Shown here: piece by piece, positions 1-9,735 of the stretch
Layout of the letters: every line of letters starts with the position of its first letter
Position numbering within the stretch: position 1 is the stretch's first letter
Origin: an uncultured SAR116 cluster alpha proteobacterium
GTDB taxonomy: Bacteria; Pseudomonadota; Alphaproteobacteria; Puniceispirillales; Puniceispirillaceae
DNA length: 64,000 nt
Direction of reading: 5' to 3'
Assembly: GCA_902518965.1 (NCBI GenBank)
Contig: CABYIQ010000001.1
Location: forward strand, 1 to 64,000
Translations under genes and position numbers: made by a program
The notes under the pieces: generated by a model
The model's database searches: none
Seen by the model: only the letters and a program-made list of their open reading frames with translations
What the model was told of the DNA's origin: nothing

Positions 1-1165
1 GCAGTCGGACGATAATTGTGAAGACAATAATCGCCAAACCAAAATTCCCAAACATACCAAACAGCCAGGAGATGGCGTAAAAGAACGGCTTGGTCAAGAA
101 ATAGAACCAGCCAAAATCAATCGCCAGATCAAAATTTGTAATGTTCAAATCTTCAGCATATCGGTCAAGAGCCGTCACCTTTTTTGCTCCTGAAAACAGA
201 TAAGTCTGCCAACTGATCTGCTTGCCGGGATCAAGGCGCATAACCTCACCCAGCATATCTGTTTGATAGATATCTTGTAGCCCGGTCGGCGTTGCTGAAG
301 CAAATGAACGCATTGAAAAATAGGCTTTAGTAGACTGAACTGGCATCAAAGCGGCCAGCCAGTATTTGTCTGTAATTCCTATCCACCCTCCAGGTTGTTC
401 TGGCGAGAAGGTAAGGCCCTGACGCCCCGCATCACGCACATCATCATAATCCTCTTCAGAGAGGGTTTCATCAAAAACGCCAAGGGGGCCTTCATGTAAA
501 ATATAAAGTCCCAACGTATCCGGCGTATCAGAACGGCGCAGCAGGCTATAAGCACTAAGAGTGATTGAGTCACTCCGGTTAGATCTCACATTGTCTGTGA
601 CTGTAATTAGATAATCTTCATCAATGAAAAAAGTGCGGGAAAAAACCAGTCCTTCTTCATTATCATAGGTCAATGTGACTGGTGTATCTGGTGACAGAAT
701 TTGGCTACTGGCCTGCCACAAGGTGGTTTCATCGGGCAAAAGAATGGACTCACCAGAACTAGCAACCCAGCCAAATTCTGCAAAATATGGAGAGTCTGAA
801 TCAAAGCGCTTGAATAAGTGAATCTGACTGGCATCATCATCTTGGGTTTCGTAATAGCCTTTGAGAACAACATCATCAAGACGTCCACCCATCGTCGAAA
901 AAGAGCCGCTGAGCTGTGGGGCTTCTATTTTTATTCTGACCCCACTGTCCTGAGCAACCGTATCTGTTGAATTTTGTCCTGCTCCTACATCTCTTTGCGC
1001 CATCTGGCCTGTTGTGGCTGTCTGGTTCTTCTGGGCTTGCTGCTGCGCTTCATAAGCGGCGCGATCAGCCTGGAGATCAGGTTCAACAACATAAAGCTGC
1101 CAGCCAATCAGAATCGCTAGTGACAAAGACATAGCGGCAATAAGATTTCGTGTTTCAGGTGCCAT
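1..1165 (-). CDS. yidC: Membrane protein insertase YidC (C-terminus truncated by window edge)
   Basis: Manual reverse translation from ATG at 1165: MAPETRNLIAAMSLSLAILIGWQLYVVEPD...; periplasmic domain and ...FGNFGLAIIVFTI typical of YidC; next to yidD/rnpA/rpmH. Confidence 0.93.
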   Translation of the reverse strand, partial: MAPETRNLIAAMSLSLAILIGWQLYVVEPDLQADRAAYEAQQQAQKNQTATTGQMAQRDVGAGQNSTDTVAQDSGVRIKIEAPQLSGSFSTMGGRLDDVVLKGYYETQDDDASQIHLFKRFDSDSPYFAEFGWVASSGESILLPDETTLWQASSQILSPDTPVTLTYDNEEGLVFSRTFFIDEDYLITVTDNVRSNRSDSITLSAYSLLRRSDTPDTLGLYILHEGPLGVFDETLSEEDYDDVRDAGRQGLTFSPEQPGGWIGITDKYWLAALMPVQSTKAYFSMRSFASATPTGLQDIYQTDMLGEVMRLDPGKQISWQTYLFSGAKKVTALDRYAEDLNITNFDLAIDFGWFYFLTKPFFYAISWLFGMFGNFGLAIIVFTIIVRL

Positions 1166-1236
1166 TGTGCACTTTCCCTATTTTCACTTTTTCAAAAGCA
1201 GATATAATATGATCCGCTTCGTAAGCTTGATTTTTG

Positions 1237-1494
1237 TCAAGGTACTGGGTCATGCCCAGAACCACCAAACGGATGGCATCTGACAATACGTTTAACGGCT
1301 AACCATCCGCCACGCAATGCTCCATATTTTTCAGTAGCCTCTATTGTGTAGGCAGAACAAGTTGGTGTGAACCGGCAATTCACCCCAAGCAGAGGTGAAA
1401 TGAAATAACGGTAAATATATACAGGTGTAAGCAACACTCGTGCAAATAATTTTCTGAAGTACGATGAACCTGTTTTAGTGCCCAAGGGCTTCAC
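1237..1494 (-). CDS. yidD: Membrane protein insertion efficiency factor YidD
   Basis: [28 protein letters not shown]...[21 protein letters not shown] signature; overlaps rnpA stop. Confidence 0.96.
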   Translation of the reverse strand: MKPLGTKTGSSYFRKLFARVLLTPVYIYRYFISPLLGVNCRFTPTCSAYTIEATEKYGALRGGWLAVKRIVRCHPFGGSGHDPVP

Positions 1495-1949
1495 TCCTGG
1501 GCCGCTGTTTTAATTAGTTTTTTATGGATGCGCTTTGCTGCTATGGAGAAATCTTCTAACAATTCTGTCCATGCTGCCTGAACAAGGCTGTGACGGGCCA
1601 CAAGCACATAATCCGTGCCAGATGGCGCATGGTCACACTCCAGCTTGCGGAATAGGGCCCGCATTCGTCGCTTTGCCCTATTGCGAGCCACCGCATTGCC
1701 CACTTTTTTTGAGGCTGTTACACCCGTTCTGTAACTAAGTGTTGGCTGAGATGCTGTTGAAGCTGGTTTTACAGCCGCCTGCAGAATGAAATGAGTCATC
1801 ACCTGACGGACGCCCTTATGCTGTACAAACAGAAAATCTCGACGCTGCCGCAACGCACCAGAAAGATGCCTTTGCGATTTATTTTCTGGTGTAAGATTGA
1901 TTTTGTCTAAACCGCCATCTGTCATAAGCTCGACCTGACCAAGCAGCAC
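1491..1949 (-). CDS. rnpA: Ribonuclease P protein component
   Basis: [24 protein letters not shown] motif; between yidD and rpmH. Confidence 0.93.
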   Translation of the reverse strand: MLLGQVELMTDGGLDKINLTPENKSQRHLSGALRQRRDFLFVQHKGVRQVMTHFILQAAVKPASTASQPTLSYRTGVTASKKVGNAVARNRAKRRMRALFRKLECDHAPSGTDYVLVARHSLVQAAWTELLEDFSIAAKRIHKKLIKTAAQE

Positions 1950-1991
1950 TTAGCTTACTTTTATTTGTCAGCCGGACCAATCACAATCCTA

Positions 1992-2126
1992 TTAAGCAGA
2001 CAATTTTGCACGACCCTTGGCACGACGGGTGCGGATCACTCGACGTCCACCAACAGTAGCCATTCTTGATCTAAAACCATGGCGACGTTTACGCACAAGT
2101 ACGCTTGGCTGATAGGTGCGTTTCAT
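1992..2126 (-). CDS. rpmH: 50S ribosomal protein L34
   Basis: Manual translation: [44 protein letters not shown], absent from the ORF track because of its size. Confidence 0.97.
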   Translation of the reverse strand: MKRTYQPSVLVRKRRHGFRSRMATVGGRRVIRTRRAKGRAKLSA

Positions 2127-2241
2127 TTTATCGCTCCTTTGTCTTTGGTTTCACTATTAATCAATGAGCGGTTGTCTTACGTTGCATCTAGTAAATTGTC
2201 AAGATTATTTAGCTGTTTTATCCCGAGATCTATCAGATTGA

Positions 2242-2724
2242 CTAAGGCTGATTGTCAACCAACGGCCGCGACGGCCGCGGTTCAAGATCCCAGGGAAAGA
2301 AAATCCAAGTGTCCTGAGAAACTTCAGTAATAAATGTATCCACCACAGGCCGGCCAAGCGGTTTTGCATAAACTGTTGCAAAATGCGCCTTTGGCAGCAT
2401 TTGTCGCAACATCTTGCCCGTCTCACCTGTGTCCACAAGATCATCAATGATGAGCCAGCCTTCTCCATCACTTGCCATTTCGGGGGCTTTCATTACCTCA
2501 ACTTCCCCTCTTTCTTGCGCTTGGTATGACGCAAGACAAGCTGTCTCTATAAGCCGAACCTCTAGCTCACGCGCTACAATCGCTGCCGGCACAAGCCCCC
2601 CTCTGGTCACCGCGATGATTCCAGTGAATGGGCCAAGCTCCAGTAAACGCCAAGCCAATGCCTTTGAAGTCCTATGTAATTCCTCCCAAGAGACCGGAAA
2701 ATTTTTGTTCTGATCATATGTCAC
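2242..2724 (-). CDS. gpt: Xanthine phosphoribosyltransferase
   Basis: PRPP motif [12 protein letters not shown] and [22 protein letters not shown]; typical XPRT length. Confidence 0.88.
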   Translation of the reverse strand: MTYDQNKNFPVSWEELHRTSKALAWRLLELGPFTGIIAVTRGGLVPAAIVARELEVRLIETACLASYQAQERGEVEVMKAPEMASDGEGWLIIDDLVDTGETGKMLRQMLPKAHFATVYAKPLGRPVVDTFITEVSQDTWIFFPWDLEPRPSRPLVDNQP

Positions 2725-2895
2725 GCTTTAACCGCCTTTACCTCATTTAATTGGACTTTTCCTGTCAGAGCCTTTGTACAACCAAAGCTCCCATACTGTC
2801 CAAAATTTTATCTCAGAATTGGATCAAACGCTAAAATTAAAACTAGACAGACGGTCGCATTGTGGATTATCGTCCCCCAAACTTTCAAACAAGAT

Positions 2896-2972
2896 GCGCT
2901 CGTAGCTCAGCTGGATAGAGCACTAGACTACGAATCTAGGGGTCAGGGGTTCGAATCCTCTCGAGCGCGCCA
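2896..2972 (+). tRNA. tRNA-Arg (anticodon ACG), CCA encoded
   Basis: GCGCTCGTAGCTCAGCTGGATAGAGCACTAGACTACGAATCTAGGGGTCAGGGGTTCGAATCCTCTCGAGCGCGCCA; full cloverleaf, T-loop GGTTCGAATCC. Confidence 0.96.
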
Positions 2973-3036
2973 ATCTCGACAAATTATAGCCTCATTTTAG
3001 TTATCAGATACGCTAGCAATCTTTTTTACACAGACC

Positions 3037-3933
3037 ATGTTGATGCTTATGATAATACTAATTCGCATTATCACGTGCGGCATAATGATAATATTCACGA
3101 CCGTTTTACAAGCCCACGAAATTGCCAATTCCTCCACCAGTGCTTCTTTGATTTTGGCTAAAAACTTAAACAACCAAATGGATGTAAAACAAACCGCAAA
3201 TACAGTGAGCATAAAGTCTAACGGCATTCCCAATCATGAAACTGGGGACTTTCCTAGACGAGGAAATCCACACACAATAAAAGAACAATTACACATTTTG
3301 TACTTCACTAAAAAACCCAAAAAAACGGGCTATGTAACTCCAAGCAAGTTTTTTGGTGTCGCGGTGAATGGTGTCATGTTTGTACCCGGAACAGCAGAAT
3401 GCTGGAGTCCTGAAAAACAGCTAGCTCAATCAATAACAAAAAAGAGGTCTCCTGCTTTGAATAGACCCAGACCACGAACAAGATACAATGGACCGTGCAG
3501 TTGGCGTAAGGAAGCAATTGTATCATCCCAAAAAAGACTAGGCTTAGATATGAATAATGCACATGTTCAGCCAAATGGAATGTATCATTATCACGGCTTA
3601 CCCATAGGTCTAATTCAGACACAAAAAAAACCTGATGACTTAATTCATGTGGGATTTGCTGGTGATGGATTTAAAATTTTCGCATCTATGAAAAATAAGT
3701 TTAAATCAAGTTATAAATTGAAAAAAGGTTCAAGAAGCGGAGGGCCTGGTGGTTTGCATGATGGAACCTATACTCAGGATTTTGAGTTTGAAAATGGCGC
3801 TGGCGACTTAGATGAGTGCAACGGAATTGATACCGGTGAGCATGGATACATTTATTTAATTACAGAAGAATTTCCATTCATTCCAAGATGCTGGAAAGGC
3901 TCCCCCCACCCATCATTCAAATCCCGTCCATAA
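3037..3933 (+). CDS. YHYH domain-containing secreted protein
   Basis: NNAHVQPNGMYHYHGLP and DGTYTQDFEFENGAGDLDECNG...EFPFIPRCWKG typical of YHYH proteins; hydrophobic N-terminus; exact start uncertain. Confidence 0.85.
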   Translation: MLMLMIILIRIITCGIMIIFTTVLQAHEIANSSTSASLILAKNLNNQMDVKQTANTVSIKSNGIPNHETGDFPRRGNPHTIKEQLHILYFTKKPKKTGYVTPSKFFGVAVNGVMFVPGTAECWSPEKQLAQSITKKRSPALNRPRPRTRYNGPCSWRKEAIVSSQKRLGLDMNNAHVQPNGMYHYHGLPIGLIQTQKKPDDLIHVGFAGDGFKIFASMKNKFKSSYKLKKGSRSGGPGGLHDGTYTQDFEFENGAGDLDECNGIDTGEHGYIYLITEEFPFIPRCWKGSPHPSFKSRP

Positions 3934-4002
3934 AGGGGCCTTTTAAGCGTTTGTGTCCATCTGGCAATGAAAAGATGAAATTGCTCAGAGAGTCGTGAAA
4001 TA

Positions 4003-4067
4003 CAGCAGGATAGAGAGCTAGACTACAAATCTAGGAGTCAGGGGTTCGAATCCTCTCGAGCGTGCTA
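4003..4067 (+). pseudogene. Degenerate copy of tRNA-Arg (3' 65 nt)
   Basis: cagcaggatagagagctagactacaaatctaggagtcaggggttcgaatcctctcgagcgtgcta aligns without gaps to 2908..2972 with a few substitutions; the acceptor 5' strand is lost and the anticodon altered. Confidence 0.85.
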
Positions 4068-4131
4068 TTTCCTACCCTATCGCACCAACGATACCCTTGA
4101 GTAATATCAACAGGTTAGATAATTTCTACCG

Positions 4132-4152
4132 TGTGTCAACAGACACATTTTT
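4132..4152 (+). terminator. Small hairpin plus T-run (possible terminator)
   Basis: tgtgtc-aaca-gacaca followed by TTTTT. Confidence 0.35.
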
Positions 4153-4290
4153 ATACCGGGTGTTATACCAGTGTGAAACTCCTTGCTCGAAAGGCCAGTC
4201 CCGGTAGATGACGACAAACACTGCTTTCAAAAAGAAGCTAAAGGAACGGTTGGTTATTATTCGCGTTGTATACAATGACAACAAAAACTT

Positions 4291-4806
4291 TCAACGCTGG
4301 GCTAAAATGACAAGAAAAGCCAAACAGACAAAAAAGCCAATGCTTGAGCGAATGTAGTTAAATTTATTCCATCTAGCTTCAAACATTGAACGCTCTTGAT
4401 TGGCCGCTTGGTCATCCAATTTGTCCACTTGCAGTTTCTGAACATGATTATTTAAAGGAATATGAATAATGATGGTAACGCCCTGAGCACCAACAAGGTA
4501 GATAAAGCAGACGAGCAAGGTCAACGAAGCGTCTGGGAATTCAACATAGACTATTGAAGTAAATGTTGTAGTGATTACTGAGATTATTGAGCCAACCCAA
4601 ATTAGCATAAAAAGCGGCTGATTGTTTTGAATTATCTCGTCTGTCACCTGAAATGCGCGAAGAAAATTTTTGTCCGTGAGCTTCGCAAGGCCGGGCATCA
4701 CAACAACTGCATAGGTCAGAATAAATCCAGTTACAAGTCCACAGGATAATGCTGAGACGATTAATGAAGCATCAAACAAGTCTAAATTATGAATTAATGT
4801 AATCAT
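4291..4806 (-). CDS. DUF1772-like (anthrone oxygenase-type) integral membrane protein
   Basis: Four predicted TM segments, SALSCGLVTGFILTYAVVVMPGL pattern, conserved C-terminal FNYIRSSIGFFVCLAFLVIL. Confidence 0.6.
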   Translation of the reverse strand: MITLIHNLDLFDASLIVSALSCGLVTGFILTYAVVVMPGLAKLTDKNFLRAFQVTDEIIQNNQPLFMLIWVGSIISVITTTFTSIVYVEFPDASLTLLVCFIYLVGAQGVTIIIHIPLNNHVQKLQVDKLDDQAANQERSMFEARWNKFNYIRSSIGFFVCLAFLVILAQR

Positions 4807-4849
4807 TACCCGATATTACTCAGGGTCATCTTTGGTTAGCCCTTTTTTG

Positions 4850-4957
4850 TCAGATAATGTAGGGCAGTTTAACAGCTGCTATTATAATGGTACAAGCGAT
4901 AGCAACTAGGCTAAAACGTAATGTCCAGTTTATGTCTTCAGGTTGCTGTTTAGGCAT
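4850..4957 (-). CDS. Small single-TM protein (35 aa)
   Basis: Manual translation MPKQQPEDINWTLRFSLVAIACTIIIAAVKLPYII*; TM-like segment; no homology test possible. Confidence 0.35.
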   Translation of the reverse strand: MPKQQPEDINWTLRFSLVAIACTIIIAAVKLPYII

Positions 4958-5145
4958 TTTTAACCCCATCTATTGAGGGACAGTATAATCAGGCGTCGAG
5001 AAAACACAATATGTAGTGTTTTGAGGCGTGAGTAATGGTCACATGTGGTCAAAGCTACAATATTCTAGATAACGAGACTCTGCTTTTGTTTTATAGCTGT
5101 CTGTCTGTCGGCGCATGATTTAAAAATCAATGCATTCAATTTGAG

Positions 5146-7020
5146 TTAAGAATTGTTTAATTTTGATATTCGACGTTGTGCTGCTAACCTAAAGGGGGCA
5201 TTAGCTGCACCGAAACCGCGATAACCTGATCGTCGTTCAATGAATTCAAAGAACAAACCATTACCAAAGTTTGTGCTGTAAAAATGCAAGGCAGTTCCAG
5301 TTTCATCTTCATCATATAAAATGTTAAATTTACGAAGCAGTTCAAGTTCCGTTTCCGGCAAATCAAATCGAGCTGAAATATCCGCATAATAATTTTCTGT
5401 TTGAGGCAAGATCTGAAACCCTAGCCTTCTGAATTCACGAGCAAGCGATACCGCATCATCAGTTGCGAATGCTAAATGCTGGACCGAACCCCCGTGTCCA
5501 CCAGATGCAAATTGATGAGCGCTAGTGCGAGTGGCATCACTACCATTCAATGTGAGCTGTACCGAGTGGTCATAAGTAGACACAACCTGACTTTTAACAA
5601 CACCATCCGGATCAATCACATCTACCATTTTCGATTTATGCATTTCAAAAATGGTTGTGAAAAACAAAGTCCAACTAAGCATTTCGTCATAGCCCATAGT
5701 CTGGGCTATATGATCAATTGCTTTGATTGTAACAGGTTTGGTGCTGGTTGAACTTATCACGTTAAAATTGCTGCCCCACAGATCTAATTCAGAATCCACA
5801 AACCTTATGAGGCTGTCTGCTCCTCCCCGTATTGCGGGAAATTCACTCTCGGAAGAATCTGCAGGCAAAGTAATACACTCTGCGCCAAGCATAATCGCGC
5901 GCTTGAAAGCAGCGTTTGCATCATCAACAACAAAAGCAATCTCACTCACAACGACACCATGTTCACAGGCTGTTTTATACAACCGGCCCTGTTGATCACT
6001 ATTAAGTAAAATATTCACTTCACCCGACTGATAGCGTGAGACATCTTTTGACTTGTGCTGCCCGACATTAACGAAGCCCATCTTGGATAATAAGGCACCT
6101 AGAGTTTGCGCACTTACAGATGCACACGCAAATTCAACATAATGCACAGCAGTTGTGACTACATTATTAGGAAGAGCAGGGAGTGATTTTAATGGGCGGT
6201 CAGTGCGCCGCCTTACCTCATCCATTAAATAAATCAATGAACGATGACCATCCTGCGCAACCATTTTCGCATCACCGCGCCTGAACTGATCATTAAATAT
6301 CTCTAACGACAGAGGGCCGTCATATCCTGTAGCATAAACCGCATCCATAAATCCATTTAGGTCAAGATCTCCCTCACCAGGCATATTTCGAAAATGCCGT
6401 GACCAGTATAGCAAATCCATATCAATAGCTGGAGCATCGGCAAGCTGTACAAAGAAAATTTTATCTCCAGGTATCACTCGGATACTGTTAGGATCTATTC
6501 GACGCCCCAACGTATGAAAGCTATCAAGTATTAATCCAATATGACTATGCCCTGCACGCCGAACCACTTCCCATGCATCACGATGGTCATTTATAAATTT
6601 GCCCCAAGCTAACGCTTCATATCCGACGCGCACTCCATATTGTTTTGCAATATCTCCAAGAGCAGAAAAATCATCAGCACACCGGTCGATTCCTCCCAAT
6701 CCGGCGGGATGAAGAGATGAACACACCAGCATAAGATCTGTACCAAGCTTAACCATTAGGTCAAATTTATGCTGTGCCCGTGAAAAAGCGCGTTGTCTTA
6801 ATATCCCTTCGGGCAAACCCTCAAAATCTCGAAAAGGCTGAAACAAAGTGATCTCTAAACCATGGTCTGAGACCATGTTTTTTACATCAGTGGGATTAAG
6901 ATCGAAGCTGATAAAGTCCTGCTCAAAAATTTCAATCCCATCAAAGCCTGCTTTGGATATAGCATCGAGCTTTTCGCGTAAATCGCCTGAAAGTGACACA
7001 GTTGCAATTGAGGTTTTCAT
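5146..7020 (-). CDS. quiC: 3-dehydroshikimate dehydratase (QuiC-type; sugar-phosphate isomerase/epimerase domain fused to HPPD-like domain)
   Basis: N-terminal AP-endonuclease-like TIM barrel (MKTSIATVSLSGDLREKLDAISKAGFDGIEIFEQD) and C-terminal VOC/HPPD-like domain (HLAFATDD...FEFIERR); linked to lig operon. Confidence 0.9.
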   Translation of the reverse strand: MKTSIATVSLSGDLREKLDAISKAGFDGIEIFEQDFISFDLNPTDVKNMVSDHGLEITLFQPFRDFEGLPEGILRQRAFSRAQHKFDLMVKLGTDLMLVCSSLHPAGLGGIDRCADDFSALGDIAKQYGVRVGYEALAWGKFINDHRDAWEVVRRAGHSHIGLILDSFHTLGRRIDPNSIRVIPGDKIFFVQLADAPAIDMDLLYWSRHFRNMPGEGDLDLNGFMDAVYATGYDGPLSLEIFNDQFRRGDAKMVAQDGHRSLIYLMDEVRRRTDRPLKSLPALPNNVVTTAVHYVEFACASVSAQTLGALLSKMGFVNVGQHKSKDVSRYQSGEVNILLNSDQQGRLYKTACEHGVVVSEIAFVVDDANAAFKRAIMLGAECITLPADSSESEFPAIRGGADSLIRFVDSELDLWGSNFNVISSTSTKPVTIKAIDHIAQTMGYDEMLSWTLFFTTIFEMHKSKMVDVIDPDGVVKSQVVSTYDHSVQLTLNGSDATRTSAHQFASGGHGGSVQHLAFATDDAVSLAREFRRLGFQILPQTENYYADISARFDLPETELELLRKFNILYDEDETGTALHFYSTNFGNGLFFEFIERRSGYRGFGAANAPFRLAAQRRISKLNNS

Positions 7021-7029
7021 ATATCAGCC

Positions 7030-8073
7030 TTACTCACCAGCCTTGGTCCGGTGCTTGTAATCTTTAGGGTCCAAACGACTGAAAACACGTTTTGAATTTT
7101 CGGAAAATATGTCTCTTTTTGCAGCGGCGTCTAATGCTTCATTGGCGTCAATATAACGTTTGGTGTCATCAAAATAATGACCTGTGCGCGGGTCAACGCC
7201 TCGCACTGCACCAATCATTTCTGAAGCAAAAAGGATATTTTTAGTTGGAATAACGTCAAGTAGGAGGTCAATGCCATCTTGATGATACACACAAGTGTCA
7301 AAAAAAATATTGTTGAAAACGCGCTCATCCAGATCGCCAAGCCCCTTATCCTGAGCAATCCCGCGGAAACGTCCCCAATGATAAGGTACTGCTCCACCGC
7401 CATGAGGAATGATGATCTTCAGTTCAGGAAAATCTACAAATACATCTGAAAACATTAACTGGACAAATGCTGTAGTATCTGCCCCTAGATAATAGCTTGA
7501 GGTTGTATCTAGCGAATGATGACAAGCCCCGGAAACATGAATCATGGCCGGGACATCAAGTTCAACCATTTTTTCATAAAGAGGATACCAGAATTTATCG
7601 CCAAGGCGGGGATCTTTCCAGTAGCCACCAGAGGGGTCGGGATTCAAATTACAACCTACAAACCCCATCTCTCTAACGCATCTTTCTAGCTCTGCAACAC
7701 TCGAATCAATGCCTGCACCCGGACTTTGAGGTAGCTGACAAGCAGGCACAAAATTCTTTGGAAATAAATCACAGACTCGCCGAATAAGGTCATTTTGCTG
7801 TTCAGTCCAGGCCTGCGATGTGCTGGCATTTCCAACATGATGCCCCATCCAGCTCGCACGCGGTGAAAAAATAGTTACATCAGTCCCGCGTTCTTGCTGT
7901 ATTTTCAATTGGTTATTTACTATGGAGTCTCTTATTTCATCATCAGAGACATTAATGCTACCTTTCTCAAATATATGGTCTGGATTCGATTTTAGAATCT
8001 CTTTCTGGGCATTACGGTAGGCCTCAACAGGCGGAGGTGTAGTTGTATAGTGGCCATGGCAGTCAACAATCAT
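7030..8073 (-). CDS. ligJ: 4-oxalomesaconate hydratase (amidohydrolase family)
   Basis: MIVDCHGHYTTTP...HGGGAVPYHWGRFRG...LFASEMIGAVRGVDPRTGHYFDDTKRYID; lig operon context. Confidence 0.9.
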   Translation of the reverse strand: MIVDCHGHYTTTPPPVEAYRNAQKEILKSNPDHIFEKGSINVSDDEIRDSIVNNQLKIQQERGTDVTIFSPRASWMGHHVGNASTSQAWTEQQNDLIRRVCDLFPKNFVPACQLPQSPGAGIDSSVAELERCVREMGFVGCNLNPDPSGGYWKDPRLGDKFWYPLYEKMVELDVPAMIHVSGACHHSLDTTSSYYLGADTTAFVQLMFSDVFVDFPELKIIIPHGGGAVPYHWGRFRGIAQDKGLGDLDERVFNNIFFDTCVYHQDGIDLLLDVIPTKNILFASEMIGAVRGVDPRTGHYFDDTKRYIDANEALDAAAKRDIFSENSKRVFSRLDPKDYKHRTKAGE

Positions 8074-8802
8074 TTAATCCTCCTGCCAACAATTTATGCC
8101 GTTGAACTCGCCAAGATCGTTTAGTTCATCCACATACTCAAAACCTTCGGCTTCTAAGCGGGGTCGCATGTTGTAGAGATCAAGCCCTAGCTCACCTTTT
8201 GCAAGTTTAACTCGTTTTTCTTCTTCATCTTTCGTGCGTGCTTCTGCTGCGTTAAATACTGTAGCTGCACTCCGACGCGGCACTACACAGACACCATCAT
8301 CATCGGCAACAATCACGTCACCAGGAAACACCACTTGGCCAGCACAGATGATTGGCACATTTACCGACCCAAGGGTATTTTTGACTGTGCCTTTTGAAGA
8401 AATTGCTCTTGACCAGACAGGAAAATTCATCTTTTGGAGGTCAGCAACATCACGAACACCAGCGTCAATAATAAGTCCCCTCACACCACGCGCCTTAGCT
8501 GAAGTGGCCAAGAGATCACCAAAAAACCCATCAGTATTATCAGAAGTGCAAGCCACCACCAAAATATCCCCTGCCTGACACAGCTCTATAGCCACATGAA
8601 CCATCCAATTATCACCTGGTTGGGCCAAAATGGTCACTGCGGTGCCCCCAATCCTCGCGCCGGAGAATATAGGGCGCATATAAGGTTTCAGTAGTCCCGT
8701 ACGACCCTGCGCCTCATGCACTGTTGATGCTCCTAAGTCAGCTAATGAAGCGGCGAGATTAGCATCTGCTCGTTTTATATTTTTTACAGCAACAGTTTTC
8801 AT
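8074..8802 (-). CDS. ligK: 4-carboxy-4-hydroxy-2-oxoadipate aldolase
   Basis: RraA-like fold: [20 protein letters not shown]...[17 protein letters not shown]; operon context. Confidence 0.92.
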   Translation of the reverse strand: MKTVAVKNIKRADANLAASLADLGASTVHEAQGRTGLLKPYMRPIFSGARIGGTAVTILAQPGDNWMVHVAIELCQAGDILVVACTSDNTDGFFGDLLATSAKARGVRGLIIDAGVRDVADLQKMNFPVWSRAISSKGTVKNTLGSVNVPIICAGQVVFPGDVIVADDDGVCVVPRRSAATVFNAAEARTKDEEEKRVKLAKGELGLDLYNMRPRLEAEGFEYVDELNDLGEFNGINCWQED

Positions 8803-8814
8803 CAGATGTCTCCT

Positions 8815-9735
8815 TTATTTGCTATGAAAGCCATAGAGACGTGCCGGGTTGTCCACGAGTATCTTCTTCTGAAGTGAAGGGTCACGTGCCAGCAATGGAA
8901 CAAGATCGAGCAAATCCCCGTCATTTGGCATGAATGTTTTTATGTTAGGGTGTGGCCAGTCAGTACCCCATAAAACCCTATCAGGAGCGGTCTCAACTAA
9001 TTCTTGGGCGTATGGTACAGCATCATAAAAAGGCGGACCTGCTAATGAAATTCTCTCAGAACCGCAGATTTTTACCCACCAATTATCACGGTGAATAAAA
9101 TCTTTTAATATTTTAAAAGCTTCCTGCTCAATTCCAGCAGAAGTTGGAATGCGGCCCATATGGTCCACAATAATATCCATGTCAAATTCTAAAAAGAAAT
9201 CTTGAAACTTGATGATATCGTCAGCATTAACGTGAATCACCAGATGCCAGCCTAACGGCTTTACACGGTTAAGCACACGCCGCATCATATTGAGTTCTGG
9301 TGTTCCACCCAGATGGGTGACAAAATTAAAACGAATGCCGCGCACACCGCCAGCGTTCAAGTCAGCAAATTCCTCATCGGTAAAACTGTCATTTGCAATG
9401 CAAACACCGCGATAATTTTCTGGATTTGCAGCAATAGCATCCATCATTGCTCGATTGTCTGGGCCATGACAACTAGCCTGTACGATTACCGCACGGTCTA
9501 TTCCCAAGGTTTTGTGAAGCGCAGCTAGCGTTTCTTTGGGTCCATCAGGTGGGTGATAGGTGGATTTTGAATGATAGGGGAAAACCTCATGTGGCCCGAA
9601 TACATGACAATGCGAATCACAAGAACCTTGTGGGGCCTTAAACCGAGGCCTTTTTGTGTTTGGGTCTGGCGGCATACAACTTCTCATGCCAGTGAGGGGA
9701 TGTGTATATTCACTCATTAACTCTGTCCGTCCCAT
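8815..9735 (-). CDS. ligI: 2-pyrone-4,6-dicarboxylate hydrolase
   Basis: PQGSCDSHCHVFGP...DHMGRIPTSAG...VLWGTDWPHPNIK metal-dependent hydrolase signature. Confidence 0.92.
   Translation of the reverse strand: MGRTELMSEYTHPLTGMRSCMPPDPNTKRPRFKAPQGSCDSHCHVFGPHEVFPYHSKSTYHPPDGPKETLAALHKTLGIDRAVIVQASCHGPDNRAMMDAIAANPENYRGVCIANDSFTDEEFADLNAGGVRGIRFNFVTHLGGTPELNMMRRVLNRVKPLGWHLVIHVNADDIIKFQDFFLEFDMDIIVDHMGRIPTSAGIEQEAFKILKDFIHRDNWWVKICGSERISLAGPPFYDAVPYAQELVETAPDRVLWGTDWPHPNIKTFMPNDGDLLDLVPLLARDPSLQKKILVDNPARLYGFHSK

Noticed and set aside
4003-4067. Second functional tRNA
   Set aside because: 5' acceptor strand and D-arm start are lost or disrupted and the anticodon changed; called a pseudogene
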